From NCBI GenBank assembly GCA_006538405.1, contig BJKQ01000014.1:496001-560000 (forward strand): a stretch of 64,000 nucleotides of DNA, read 5' to 3'. Source of the stretch: Hansfordia pulvinata. Taxonomy: Eukaryota; Ascomycota; Sordariomycetes; Xylariales. This document shows positions 22,155 through 33,003 of this stretch, piece after piece. Under the pieces are notes generated by a model. That model did no database searches, was not told the DNA's origin, and saw nothing but the letters and a program-made list of their open reading frames with translations. Within the stretch, counting starts at the first letter, position 1. Every line of letters begins with the position of its first letter. The translations under genes and the position numbers were made by a program.

Positions 22155-24318
22155 TCACACAGCCTCGTCAACGAAAACGGTCGGAAGCTCGCGCACGTCC
22201 ACGTGCTCGTTGGAGGCGAGGTCGACGACCCGCAGGGCCTCGAGGCTGACGATCCCGGGCCGCAGCGCAAGCAGACGCAGCTCGGCGACATGGCAAGCGC
22301 CGGGAGCCAGGGGGCCGACGCGGGCATCCGCACTAAGACAGATGAGCTCGGCGGGCTCCACGGCGCTCGACCGCTGCATGGCATGAACGACGCTGTCGTC
22401 CAGAACCGAGTCCGCGACGCTTCGGTCCTGGCCAGCAGGCGTCTTCGGCTTCGGGGCCGCCCCGTCTGTTGCTGCTGCTGCTGGCAGGGCCGGTGGCGGC
22501 GGGCGGGAGATCGATGGAGGCCGGTTGACGCGGGACTCGTTGCGCCGACGTTTCGGTATGGCCACGAGAGCTAGCTTGCGGGGCGCCGGCGCTGAGGCTG
22601 CCCCGTCTGGCGCGGCCCGGTTCACAACAAAAACAGACCAGACAAACTCATCGCCGGGCCGGATCACGTGGTCGGGCGGCGGGCCCGTGAAGGTCATGGT
22701 GATGCCAAGCTCGGGGAGCTGGGCCTCGGTGCGGGAGGTGGCTGCAGCCGCGGCAGCCGGGTCGAAAGAGGGTAGGTGGTCCGGCTGGGAGACGGAAGGG
22801 GAGACCAGAGACGTCGCAATGGTCGAGTCGGCGCCGATGGATAGCTGGCTCGGGCGGTGGGCGCGCTGGATGGGGCGGGTCGCGGAGCCGAAGCCCGGGT
22901 TCAGGGGCATGGTGAAGTCGACGGTTGTTGCCCAAGCCATGCGCAGCTGCGGAGCGCAAAACCCCGGCTCGACATGGGCAGTGGCGGATATCGCGATATC
23001 GAGGTCACGCGTGGGCGGGTTGGTCAGGATGCCGGGCTGGTTGGCGCCTTCATCCTCGTGATCCGGGGTGATGCGGTACAAGAAAGTGAGGTGGTCATGG
23101 GCGACACAGGACAGGGGCAGGCGCATGGCAGACTGCTTCGACAAGTCTTGGACGCGTGCAGAGGGGAGGGTCAGGGAGATGGCATCCACGAGGATCTCGC
23201 AGTCGAAGAAAGGGGTGAAGTCGAGGTCGAGCATGGCGACAAGGGCTGGCGAGGTAGGCATCGTGTTCGGGCGGGAGAAGCGGATGCGGGCGTGCAAGGC
23301 GGGATAGACGCGCAGCTGGAGCCGCGACAGTGAGCGCAGAGGTCGCAGGAGGTCCTTGGCCTGCTGGGTGATGGGGGCGACGCGGGAGACGCGCAGGGCC
23401 GAGAGACGGGGCTGGACGCCGTTCAGGGCCGGGTCGGTGGCAAAGGACTCGAGCAGGTTGAGGCCCGACGGCGTGGCGCTGGGCAGGTAGCCGTGCTTGA
23501 GCCCGTCCGGCTGCGACTGGGACAGCGACAGGTCCGGGGGCTTGAGGCTGGCGGCGGCGACGAAGATGACCGACGGGGCTTGCAGGCGGATGCGGGGGCG
23601 GCGCAGTGGGACGGGCAGCTTCCAGACGGCGTGGACGTAGCCGCTGTCCGACGCCGGCGGAGGCGAGGGCGAGGGTGAGGAAGAGGACGAGGACGGGCGG
23701 TCGAGAACCACGGGCTCGGCATCGTCGGCGACCGTGTCCGAGTAGATGGTGTCGGTCGAGGCCTGCTGCGGGTGGCTCTGGGCGTCGAGGTTCGGGGCGT
23801 TGGTGCCGGCTTTGGCATTGGCAACGGTGGCGTCGAGGTTGAGCACGAGGCGGCGCAGGTTGGCACGCAGCGTGTCGGGGGCGACGCGCGGGGTGCGCAG
23901 GACGAGGTAGACGTCGACGGATTCATCTGGGATCTGGCCATGAGCATTGGTGAGCGACGAGCACAGCACGGCACGGAACGCTACGCTACGCCGCAGCCCG
24001 CTTCCCTGCCTGGCCCACGCCGCGCCGAGTGTGGCCTGGCCGGGCCGGGCAAGAAGGGAAAGATACCTAAGGAAGGGGGCACGCACCGAAGAACAGCGAC
24101 TCGCGCCTGGCTAGCGACTCGAGGAACGCATCGCTGGTTGTGTCGTGCGGGGCGGCGTCGAACGCGGCCCGGATGTCGAGGTCGGTGGCGAGGGGCACCA
24201 GGTACGACAGGCTGGAGCTGTCGATAAAGTCGAAGCTGTTGCTGCTGCTGTCGCTGGGCCCAGGCGGCACAGGGGCCGCGATCTTGGTGCGGGGGCTGGT
24301 GGGTGGCTCAGAAGCCAT
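22155..24318 (-). CDS. trs65: TRAPPII complex subunit Trs65
   Basis: Two exons, 24318-24087 and 23926-22155, join across a 160-nt intron (GTGCGT donor, CCCAG acceptor) to give 667 residues. A nearer acceptor, seven bases upstream, would hit a stop at once, which fixes the junction at FFD|ESVDVY. The C-terminal third carries the Trs65 signature: RPGDEFVWSVFVVNR, then KRRR, VLDDSVVHAMQRSSAVE, CLSADARVGPLAPGACH and DVRELPTV. Trs65 is a fungus-specific part of TRAPPII, the Golgi exchange factor for the Rab GTPases Ypt31/32. It acts on late Golgi and recycling membranes as a peripheral protein. The middle region is Pro/Ser- and Ala-rich and poorly conserved. The gene is divergent from prp40 across 746 bp. 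Confidence 0.9.
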
Positions 24319-25064
24319 GGCGCGAGAGGATCATAACAGCCTCGTAGGAACTGGCTGGGACATGTCGGCGCACCGGCGAGGTGGTTTGTTTTGGGTTTGG
24401 GGGGAGAAGGGCAAGGGGAGCTTCGAGTGCCTACGGAGTAGAGGCCCGACGTGGTCGTGGTCGTGGTCGTGGACGTAAAGGGGGGTTGTGGATGACGATC
24501 AGGGCCACCGTACGAGTGTTCGTAGTCGTGATTACCTAAGGTGTGAGCATCTCAGGGGTCAACGCAGCTGAAATCACCGGCACGGACATGGGTAGAAGTA
24601 CTGGTCCAGCATCATTCTTGGGGCTGGGGGCACCTTCCAGAACCCAGTCTAGTCCAGAACAAAAGTAGCTTAGTGAGGCCCCAAAGCCGATTCGCCGGTG
24701 GCAGGAGCTGCCCATCCCATCTCATCCGCGCTGGCAGAACGGCAACTGCCACAGCATTTTTCTGGCGCTGCATCCAACTTCAACGACAGGCCCGGCTTCC
24801 ACCGTCCGTCGTCCTCCGCCACCCACTCTCCTCCAGAACAGCGACATTCGGTATCGATCTCATCGGCGGACGATATCATCCCACCCCGACTGCGCTTCAA
24901 TTTGCCAGCTTGTGTCTTCCTCCCGGCGCGCCGCGCTTTGGGTGCGACGCACGCCAGCCCACTTGTCTTGCCAGCACGCGCCTCCGTCTTGTTTGGAAGC
25001 CGTCACGTCTCCATCCAAGCTCGCTCCCCCTCAAGCCGCATCGATCGCTGAATACTCAGCCATC
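24319..25064. other. Divergent promoter region between trs65 and prp40
   Basis: Spacer of 746 bp containing the 5' leaders of both genes. The prp40 frame stays open upstream to about 24912, but the first ATG is at 25065. No TATA box is obvious, in keeping with two housekeeping genes. Confidence 0.6.
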
Positions 25065-27869
25065 ATGATGAACGGCGTGGCTCACATGAACGGCGGGCCC
25101 TTCGGCCACGGCCCGCCTCCCCCCAGCCAAAACCCCTGGACCGAGTACAAGAGCCCGGACGGCCGCGCCTACTTCTACAACTCCGTCACCAAGGTCACCC
25201 AATGGACCAAGCCCGAGGATCTCATGACGCCCGCCGAGCGCTCTCTTGCCGGTCAGCCTTGGAAGGAGTACACGGCTGAGGGCGGCCGCAAGTACTGGTA
25301 CAACACCGAGTCCAAGCAGAGCTCCTGGGAGATGCCAGAGGTGTATAAACGCGCCTTGGGTCACGACAGCACACCGTCCACCCCCTTTACTCCCGGGGGT
25401 GGTGGGTTTCCCAACTCTGCCTCCGGCTTTGACCACCCGCGCGACAACTATCGCGACTCTCGCGACAGAGACCGCGACTATCGCGACCGAGACCGTGACC
25501 GCGACCGGGACTTCCGCGACCGAGATACATTTCCCGAGTCCCGCCAGCTTACATCCGGAAACAACGACCCTCGCGCCCAGTCATTTGTTCCCGCCAATAA
25601 CGAGCCCGAGTACGCCACCCCCGAAGAAGCCGAGGCTGCGTTCACCAAGCTGCTCCGCCGTGTGGGCGTCCAGTCTGACTGGTCTTGGCCCCAGGCCATG
25701 CGCGCTGCGATCCGCGACCCTCAATTCCGCGCCATCAAAGACCCTAAGGACCGCAAGCTCGCTTTTGAGCAGTATTGCCAGGACATGGTTGTCCAGGACA
25801 AGGAGCGCCAAAAGGATCGCCTGGCCAAGCTTCGCGCCGACTTCAGCACCATGCTCAAAACTCACCCTGAGATCACGCACTATACACGCTGGAAGACGGC
25901 CCGCCCCATGATCGAGCACGAGACCATCTTCCGCTCTACCGATGACGACGACGAGCGCCGTCAGCTCTTCGAGGACTACATCGTCGAGCTCAAAAGGCAC
26001 ATATGGAGTCCCAGGCCACTTTGCGCAAGAGTGCCATGGATGGTCTCATCGATCTGCTCCCCAAGTTGGATCTCGAGCCCTATACCCGCTGGTCCGAAGC
26101 TCATGGAATGCTCCAGGCAACGCAACCCTTTCAGACCGACGTCAAGTACAAGACTCTCAACAACTTCGATATCCTGACGGCTTTTCAGAACCACATCAAG
26201 TCTCTTGAGCGCACCTTCAACGAGTCCCGTCAGGACGAGCGGAACAAAAAACTCCGCGTCGAACGCAAGCATCGCGATGCCTTTGTTGATTTGCTCCAGG
26301 AGCTGCGAAGAGCCGGTCACATCAAAGCCGGTACCAAGTGGAGTCAGATTCTCCCACATATCGAGAAGGACGAACGCTTTGTCGCTGCAACTGGACAGGC
26401 TGGATCATCGCCTCTGGATCTCTTCTGGGACGTTGTAGAGGAAGAGGAAAGAGCGCTCAGGGGCACCCGAAATGACGTGCTTGACGTTATGGACGTAAGT
26501 TGGACTGCCCTCCGCCCGGAATCCCGACCCACGTCGACTGACAGACTACCCTAGGACAACCGGTTCGAGCTGACCCCGAAGACAACACTCGATGACTTCG
26601 TCTCTGTCCTCAAGAACGACAGGCGGACTGCTAACATTGATCGTGACATCATGTCGTTGCTGTTCGAAAGGGTGAGTTGCGATTCCAATACCGCTCCGCT
26701 CTTCTTCGCCTTACTGAAACTCCCGCAGCTTCAAGAAAAGAGGTCCAACAAACGATCCGAAGAGGATCGCCACACTGAACGCCAGCAGAGGCGTGCCGTC
26801 GATGACCTGCGTTCTCACATCAAGCATTTGGAGCCACCTGTGCTGGCCGATGACACCTGGGAGAAGGTTCGGCCTCGCCTCGTTCGTGCTCCCGAGTTTA
26901 CTGCTGTGACATCCGAGGAGGCTCGTCGCGGTGCCTTTGAAAAGGTTTTGCGCCGTATCAAGGACAGAGAAGAAGAAGATCGCGACCGGCACAGTAGGCG
27001 CCGCGACCGGTCCTACGACCGTGGAACATATCGCGACCGGGACAGGGGAGACCGATCGCACCGCGGGGACCGGGCACGGCCTTCGCGCCACAGCCGCAGT
27101 CCCGAGCCCGACGCATACGAAGCAGACCGGCGCAAAGCTATTGCTGAGAGGGAGAAGAACTACCGTAAGTCGAGCATGGCCGAGACTTTGTTATCTGACC
27201 GCCGGGGTTCAGATGCGCCCCGCGACCGCGAGTCGCGTGACAAGGATCGCGATCGCGAGCGTGAGCGTGAACGTGATCGCGACAGGGAACGCGACCGGGA
27301 CCGCGGGGACAAGGACCGCGAGCGGGAACGTGAACGTGAACGGGACCGGGACCGGGACCGGGAAAGGAGCAGGGATTATTATCCTCGATCTCGACGGGAC
27401 GAGCCTCCGAGCCACTACGATCGCGAGAGGCGGGATCGGGAAGAAGAACGCGAGCGCCAATACCGCCGTCGCCTTGAGCGAGGTCCCGTCGACGAGCTTC
27501 CTTATGGCGACGACCGCCCATCTTCGGCTCGTCGTCGCAGGGCAGACGATGACGGAGAGCAAGAGCGCCGCGATTCCAGAGACGCCAAGGTACGAAGACC
27601 CTAGCCCTCTCATCGCAGAGTGTCACGAGAACGCTGGAAAGCTGACGATCTTGCAGAGAGTGAGACGTGAAAGGACACCGCGTGAGCGCTCCCCCCCGCG
27701 AGAAGCTGCGCAGAAGACTAGGACATCTCCACCTGCAGATGAAACAACTCCAGCCGAAGGGCCCATAAAGAACGGCAAAGAAACCAAGGACAAGAAGAAC
27801 GCCAAGGTCGCTGCGGCCAAGGAGGACCTACATTCTGGAAGTGAAGAGGGGGAAATCGAGGAAGACTAG
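25065..27869 (+). CDS. prp40: U1 snRNP-associated splicing factor Prp40, frame broken once
   Basis: The exons are 25065-26494, 26555-26671, 26729-27589 and 27657-27869, all phase 0, with GTAAGT, GTGAGT and GTACGA donors. Two WW domains (Trp25/Trp47 and Trp66/Trp88) are followed by an Arg-Asp-rich patch, a series of FF-type helical repeats, and a long Arg/Asp/Glu/Ser-rich C-terminus ending GSEEGEIEED. In yeast Prp40 bridges U1 snRNP and branch-site factors in the early spliceosome. Within exon 1 the frame shifts by one base at the A run 25992-25995. As read, translation would stop at 26177 after 370 residues. One more A would give about 873 residues with the expected VELKKAH-type sequence. Because the gene is essential in yeast, a sequencing error is the likeliest cause. 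Introns 2 and 3 are 57 and 67 nt. Intron 2 has no in-frame stop. Confidence 0.93.
25992..25995 (+). other. Frameshift site in prp40 (four-A run)
   Basis: The conserved frame changes here from the one starting at 25065 to the frame one base earlier. The run reads CTCAAAAGGCACATATGG. A fifth A restores a Lys-Lys-Ala-His reading that joins both conserved halves. No GT-AG intron can make the same join without removing conserved residues. Confidence 0.8.
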
Positions 27870-30575
27870 AGTTCCTTCCCGACATGGCGCCCGCCCGTGA
27901 GCCTGAAGCGCGTGACGCCCCTTCGCCCGTCCATACAACGCTGCTGAGGAGGGCTTGATATTCATTCCCAGATCTGAAATCTGAAGCCGACACTTGGTCA
28001 CCCTGACCACAGTCCAGGAGTTTGCATTGGTTGAGTACTTGCACAGTTCATTGAGAAGCTCGATGATCTTGACAAAGCCTCCTCTCCAGATCATCCCAGC
28101 CCGGTCAGCACTTCTGTGGCCGATGCCTTTTGCCACAAGCAACATGGTCTATTGAGAAGAGTTCAGAGCCTCCAATGAGGTCCATCTTCTCATCAAATCA
28201 GTACGTTCCTTATTGGTCGCCCTGGCAAATCTCACAAAGCAGCCTGCCCTGTCGGTTCATCACACACGCCAGCCCGTGCTGTCTAGCTCTGTAGTTCTCT
28301 TTGCCATCTGAGGTGCCCCTTCTCCGAGCATATAACGATGCGAGTTGCCCATACCTTTGGCTCGTGGAAAGCGACAGGCGTGCACGCCAGGAACTCAGTC
28401 AACGATTCTGGTGTGTATCTTCTGTCCCCCCTCTAATTTCACCCCAGCCTCCTTCCCTTGGTCTGCTTCTCGGCCCTCGCCATCCTCTCTCCGGGATGAT
28501 GGGACAGTCCCTTAGATACAAGAAAGAATACTACATCAATCAATACGAGTGCTTTCATGTTTTGATTCCATAGTGAACCCATAAGTCGAATCCTAGCTCC
28601 AACTCAAGACCGGCTCATTTCGATGTGCTCCGTATCTGTGTGAAGGTGCTAAAAAACAAGGAACAGCCCAAGGTCGGGCGTGTAAAGGAGCAAAAGGGGG
28701 CTCGATGCAGAACCCTGGTACGCAGATGAGGCTGCCATTAGATGAGGGTCTCGAGGGGGTCTGAGATATTGAGAGCGCCTTCGCCATGCCAAGACTTCTG
28801 ACATGACCAGGCCAGACTCATGTTTACCGCGGTCATCGCCGCCCATCGCGAGACCAACACACTTGGTCCACCCGGGGCCAGTCAGCTGGTGGTGGCCCAC
28901 GAAACCCAGCTTGAAAATTGTGTACAGTCAGTGCGCCAATAGGAGCAGTGCACGGGGACAACGGACCTGGCTTGCGAGACGAGCCGTTAGGGGCGCTCCT
29001 TTTGCCGGCCGGCCGACCTGGCTGTGGCGGAACCGGAGCGGCGATGCCCGTGGGCCGGACCTGGGGAGCGCGTTCGTCCCGCGATGTTCAGGAGGCTTCT
29101 GGACTCTGCGCGAGGACCTTGTGCCCTGATAGCGAGATCCTCGCGCTGTGCCCTCCTATTCGGGTGCGTTGGCTGGCCCGGCAAAAGGGTGAAGAAGACG
29201 GGGGTTCCTGAGAAGCGATAAGTGGGCAACAGCGAGATAACAGGCCTGAGGCTTTAACACGTCTTGGAGGCTGTTAGGGAGAGGACTGCAATTCTACAAT
29301 CTGGCTCGGTCTGTTCGTTCTCACCATTCCCTTTTGCGTTGTGCTACTATTCGTACTCGGGGCCAAGCAACAGCGAGGTCAAACATGACTGCGCCTCGAC
29401 AATGTCCCTCCAGCAGCTCGTTGAGAGACCATTGCCCTCAGAAGACCACTTTGGGTCGATGATAGTGGCCCGGAGAATGAAGACTTACCAGCCGCTACAG
29501 CTATACAGTAGAGCACTCATCGAAGTTGAGGGCAGCAAGGAGTCGCCAGCTGTCGTGTTGAATCAGCATCTGGTCAAGGGTTGTCGGGTCCTTTCTTATT
29601 TACTGTGTCGGCGCTGCTGTCATCTGTGAGATGACTCTTTGGGCCAGCTTCGAGAAGGGGTCTATCGATGGTGTCCCGGCCTTCCGTGCCCTTGCTGGCA
29701 ACGCCACGGGTCCACGACGTGCCTTGTCGGCGATCCAGAGTATTGACCTAGTCCACGGCACCCGGCCGTGGCAGCATGCACAATGCCGCCGGCCGCTGAT
29801 AATCGCAGAATGACAAGTTCGGGTCAACATGATAGCACGGCGCCGGTTAGCTCAACTTTCTATCGAGATGCCCACTTTGACACATGCTCACTCAAAAACT
29901 CCCCCTTGATAAAATCGTGGACACTGTCTACTACCTGACTATCTCATAAAATATAGAGTCCTCCACACAAGTCTAGCGTACTCCTGATTGTTTGCCTGTT
30001 CCAACGATCGAGCCCTAATGACAAACCCTGGCGCATCAGATCTCGACACTTCAATTGTTCGTGGCAGACTGTCCCCACAAATCCCAACTTGGATCCGAGG
30101 ATCGAAGTGTTTCTAGCCACACCACTGCGAGGTTCTTCGAAAATACACTCTTTCTGCTCTTCGGCGGCCAGCGAGAACGCGCGAGTGTTTGTCCAAGTGT
30201 GGGGACTGCTATCAAAAGCATTGCCGTCTGAAGAGTGCTCACCGATGGGCTCGACGCAGCCGTGCAAATACATCGAGGAAGCCCGCGATGTGCATCGAAC
30301 CCCACAAGTGGTTCTGTCGAGTGATGGCGCCCGTCACTCTCGTCGTCGTCAGGTTCATCGACCTCGCCATCGCCCTCGCCCCGCCATCCAGGCCTGAGGA
30401 CCCGTGAACGCCTTTGTGGCCTCGTTGCTTGGACCGCAGCTTTTGAACGCCTAGAACGCCAGGACCCGATGCTGATGCTGAATAACGACGCCGTGTGTTC
30501 TTCCCTCTCTTCTTGCGTCTACGGCCATCTCTTTGTTTTTTCTTGCCGTGGCCTTTCTTGTATGGGATGCCCTTT
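27870..30575. other. Convergent intergenic region, 2.7 kb
   Basis: 3' flanks of prp40 and rli1. Several frames of 60-120 codons occur on both strands, without recognisable motifs or conserved blocks. On the minus strand a Lys/Arg-rich frame continues from the last rli1 intron to about 30239, but it lies downstream of the spliced stop codon. Confidence 0.5.
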
Positions 30576-33003
30576 TCAAGAGGTGGAGTCCTCCTCCAAG
30601 AAGAACTGCCGAATCCGATTAGCATGCGCAAGTGCTGCAGCCACACTCGAGTACTTACGTAGTTTCCGTTGGACTTCTGCTCCTGATCCAGCTGACTGTT
30701 GCCCTTGTTGATGCGAGGCCGCAAGTTCCCAGGGTCGCGGCGGAAGGTGACGTCAAGGTTCTTCAGGAACTTGTTGCAGCCCGTGAGCAGGGACTCGGGG
30801 GTGTTGGCGTGAGCGTCAATACCAGGCTTTCCATCAAAGACAATGACACGGTCGGCCAGGTAGGTGGCCATGATGAAGTCGTGCTCTACGATGAAAGCAG
30901 TCTTCTTGGCGTGCATGATGAAACGCTTGATGACGCGGGCAGCAATGATACGCTGTTCGGAGTCGAGGTAGGCAGACGGCTCGTCGATCAGGTAGATATC
31001 GGCAGGCATACCGAGCGAGAGCACAATGGCAACACGCTGCAATTCACCACCGGACAGGTTCTTGACCTCCTGGTCAATGAAATCATCGAGCTTCAGGGGC
31101 TTGACAACGTCGGTTTGGAACTGGGGCGAAAGGAAGGCCTGCTTGATGCGCTTGAAGAAGAGCTGGCGGACGGTACCCTCGAACTTGGGGGTGATGGTCT
31201 GAGGCTTCATGCTGATCTTCATCTCCGGGACCTTCTTGCCACTGTCGGGCTTGAGGGCACCAGCAAGAAGCCTACAGAAGGTGGTCTTTCCCGTACCGTT
31301 CTCACCCATCATGACAATGATCTCAGAATCGGTGAAGTCGCCCTTTTCGATCCGAAGCTTGAAGTTGCCCAGGTTCTTCTCCATGCTGGGGTAGGTGAAG
31401 GCTCTGTCCTTATCGACCTGGAATTCGTCGGCACCTTCGGCGATGCGGAATGTCAAGGACTCATCGCGGAAACGCAAGTTTTCGGTGGGGATGTGGCCGT
31501 CGAGGAAGATGTTGATGCCCTCACGAACAGAGTAGGGAAGGGTGACGACACCGTAGACGGCAGGCTTTCCGTACAGAACACAGATGTAGTCAGAGAGGTA
31601 GTCGAGCACGGACAAATCGTGTTCGACGACAATGACGTAGTTGTCTGGGCCCAGAAGGGAGCGGATCATGCGGGCGGCGGCCAAGCGTTGCTTGACATCA
31701 AGGTAGGACGAGGGCTCGTCGAACATGTAGACGTCGGCTTTCTGCACGCAAACAGTGCCGATGGCGAATCGCTGAAGCTCACCACCAGATAGCTTGTCGA
31801 CATCACGATCCAGAAGATGGCGAAGCTCGAGAACGTCAAGAACCTCCTCCAGGTTCCCCATAGCAGAGCCGCGCTCCAGAAGATACTTGACGGTCTTGTC
31901 CGGCGTCTTGACAGCTCTGGGCAACTGGTCAACGTATTGAGGCTTGACCACGGCCTTGAGGTCGTCCTCCAACAGCTTGGTAAAGTAGTCTGGAGACGAT
32001 GGGGTCAGAATGGGAATCCTGGAAACACAGGAAAGGGCAGTGGGAGAGGGTAAAGCATACTCTGCAACTCGGAACCACGGAAGTACTTGATAACATCTTC
32101 CCAGTCGGGAGGGTTGTCATACTTGCCCAGGTTGGGCTTGAGCCTGCCACTGAGGATCTTCAGGGCAGTACTCTTTCCGATACCGTTGGTTCCTACGAGA
32201 CCAAGAACCTGACCAGGGCGGGGCATGGGCAGACGGTGGAGCTTGAAGCTGTTGGCCGAGTATCGATGGGTCACCTGAGACTCGAGGTTGGTGGGCAGGT
32301 TGATGATAGTGATGGCATCGAAGGGGCACTTCTTGGGGCAGATGCCGCATCCGATACAAAGACTCTCAGAGATGAAGGCGAGCTTGGCATCAGGAGTCAC
32401 CTCAATGCAGAGTTTGCCCGAGCGGACAACAGGACAGGACTTGCGGCACTAGATGGAGAGGATGTCGGTCAGTCTCGAATCGAGGGCGTCAGAAGAGCGC
32501 TCGCTCAAAGCCATGTTGGGTGTGCTTGAGACGGAATGTTGGGGGTGGCTGCTTTCCGGGAATCTTTCGAAGCGAATAAATGGGGGACCAATTTCAGGCG
32601 AGGCAGAGCAGGCGACGTTTGGCTTCTGAAATGGGTAACGGGTCTTACTTCTTGGCGGCATTTCTGAAAGAGACGCGGTTAGTCGAGACTGATCGCAGCA
32701 CACGCGGGCTTTGAGAGTGGCGTTGGGAGGGCCTCCTTACCTTGGGTTTGCACTATTCGAGAGAAACGAGATGATTAGCTGTGTTGAATAGCGCCGACAG
32801 GACGGGAACTATGCGGCGGTATACCAACCTTGTCGTCGTTGACGATGGCGATTCTGTATCACGGCTGTTAGTCGAGAGGGGTTGCAGAACGGGATGATGA
32901 CACGTAGACGCAGCGACGAAGACATCGCCGAGAGGTTGCTACCAACGTGCCAAGAGGAGCAGAGGGGCACGACTTGCCTGGTGAGCTTAGAAGAGGTCGC
33001 CAT
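30576..33003 (-). CDS. rli1: ABCE1/Rli1, Fe-S ribosome-recycling ATPase
   Basis: Seven exons (33003-32978, 32853-32829, 32752-32741, 32663-32649, 32448-32061, 31989-30659, 30605-30576) give 608 residues, exactly the yeast length. The N-terminus has both ferredoxin-like cysteine sets: CKPKKCRQECRKSC with a later Cys, and [13 protein letters not shown]. The first ATPase half has [17 protein letters not shown] and [10 protein letters not shown]. The second has [17 protein letters not shown] and [10 protein letters not shown]. The hinge and C-terminus end [16 protein letters not shown]1 splits 80S ribosomes after termination and is needed for ribosome export and initiation. It is essential and cytosolic or nuclear. 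Exons 3 and 4 are only 12 and 15 nt and sit in the Fe-S region. Intron 1 uses a GC donor. Its promoter side faces chd1, 4.3 kb away. Confidence 0.97.
32649..32663 (-). other. 15-nt microexon of rli1 (Lys-Cys-Arg-Gln-Glu)
   Basis: Flanked by a TTTCAG acceptor and a GTAAGA donor. It encodes KCRQE and supplies the second iron-sulphur Cys. Like the 12-nt exon it is a multiple of three, so skipping would be silent in frame but damaging to the cluster. Confidence 0.88.
32741..32752 (-). other. 12-nt microexon of rli1 (Cys-Lys-Pro-Lys)
   Basis: Flanked by a GAATAG acceptor and a GTAAGG donor. It encodes CKPK, whose Cys is the first iron-sulphur ligand of the family. Skipping it keeps the frame but removes a cluster ligand. 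Confidence 0.88.
32854..32977 (-). other. GC-AG intron 1 of rli1
   Basis: The donor reads CAG|GCAAGT, the usual context for the rare GC class, and the acceptor is GATACAG with an upstream CTAAC branch site. Using it joins LTR to IAIVN, the conserved N-terminus of the family. The nearest GT donor, three bases on, gives the wrong frame. Length 124 nt. Confidence 0.85.

Noticed and set aside
30632..31792. 386-codon plus frame
   Set aside because: Antisense of the conserved rli1 exon 6, and it has no motif of its own.
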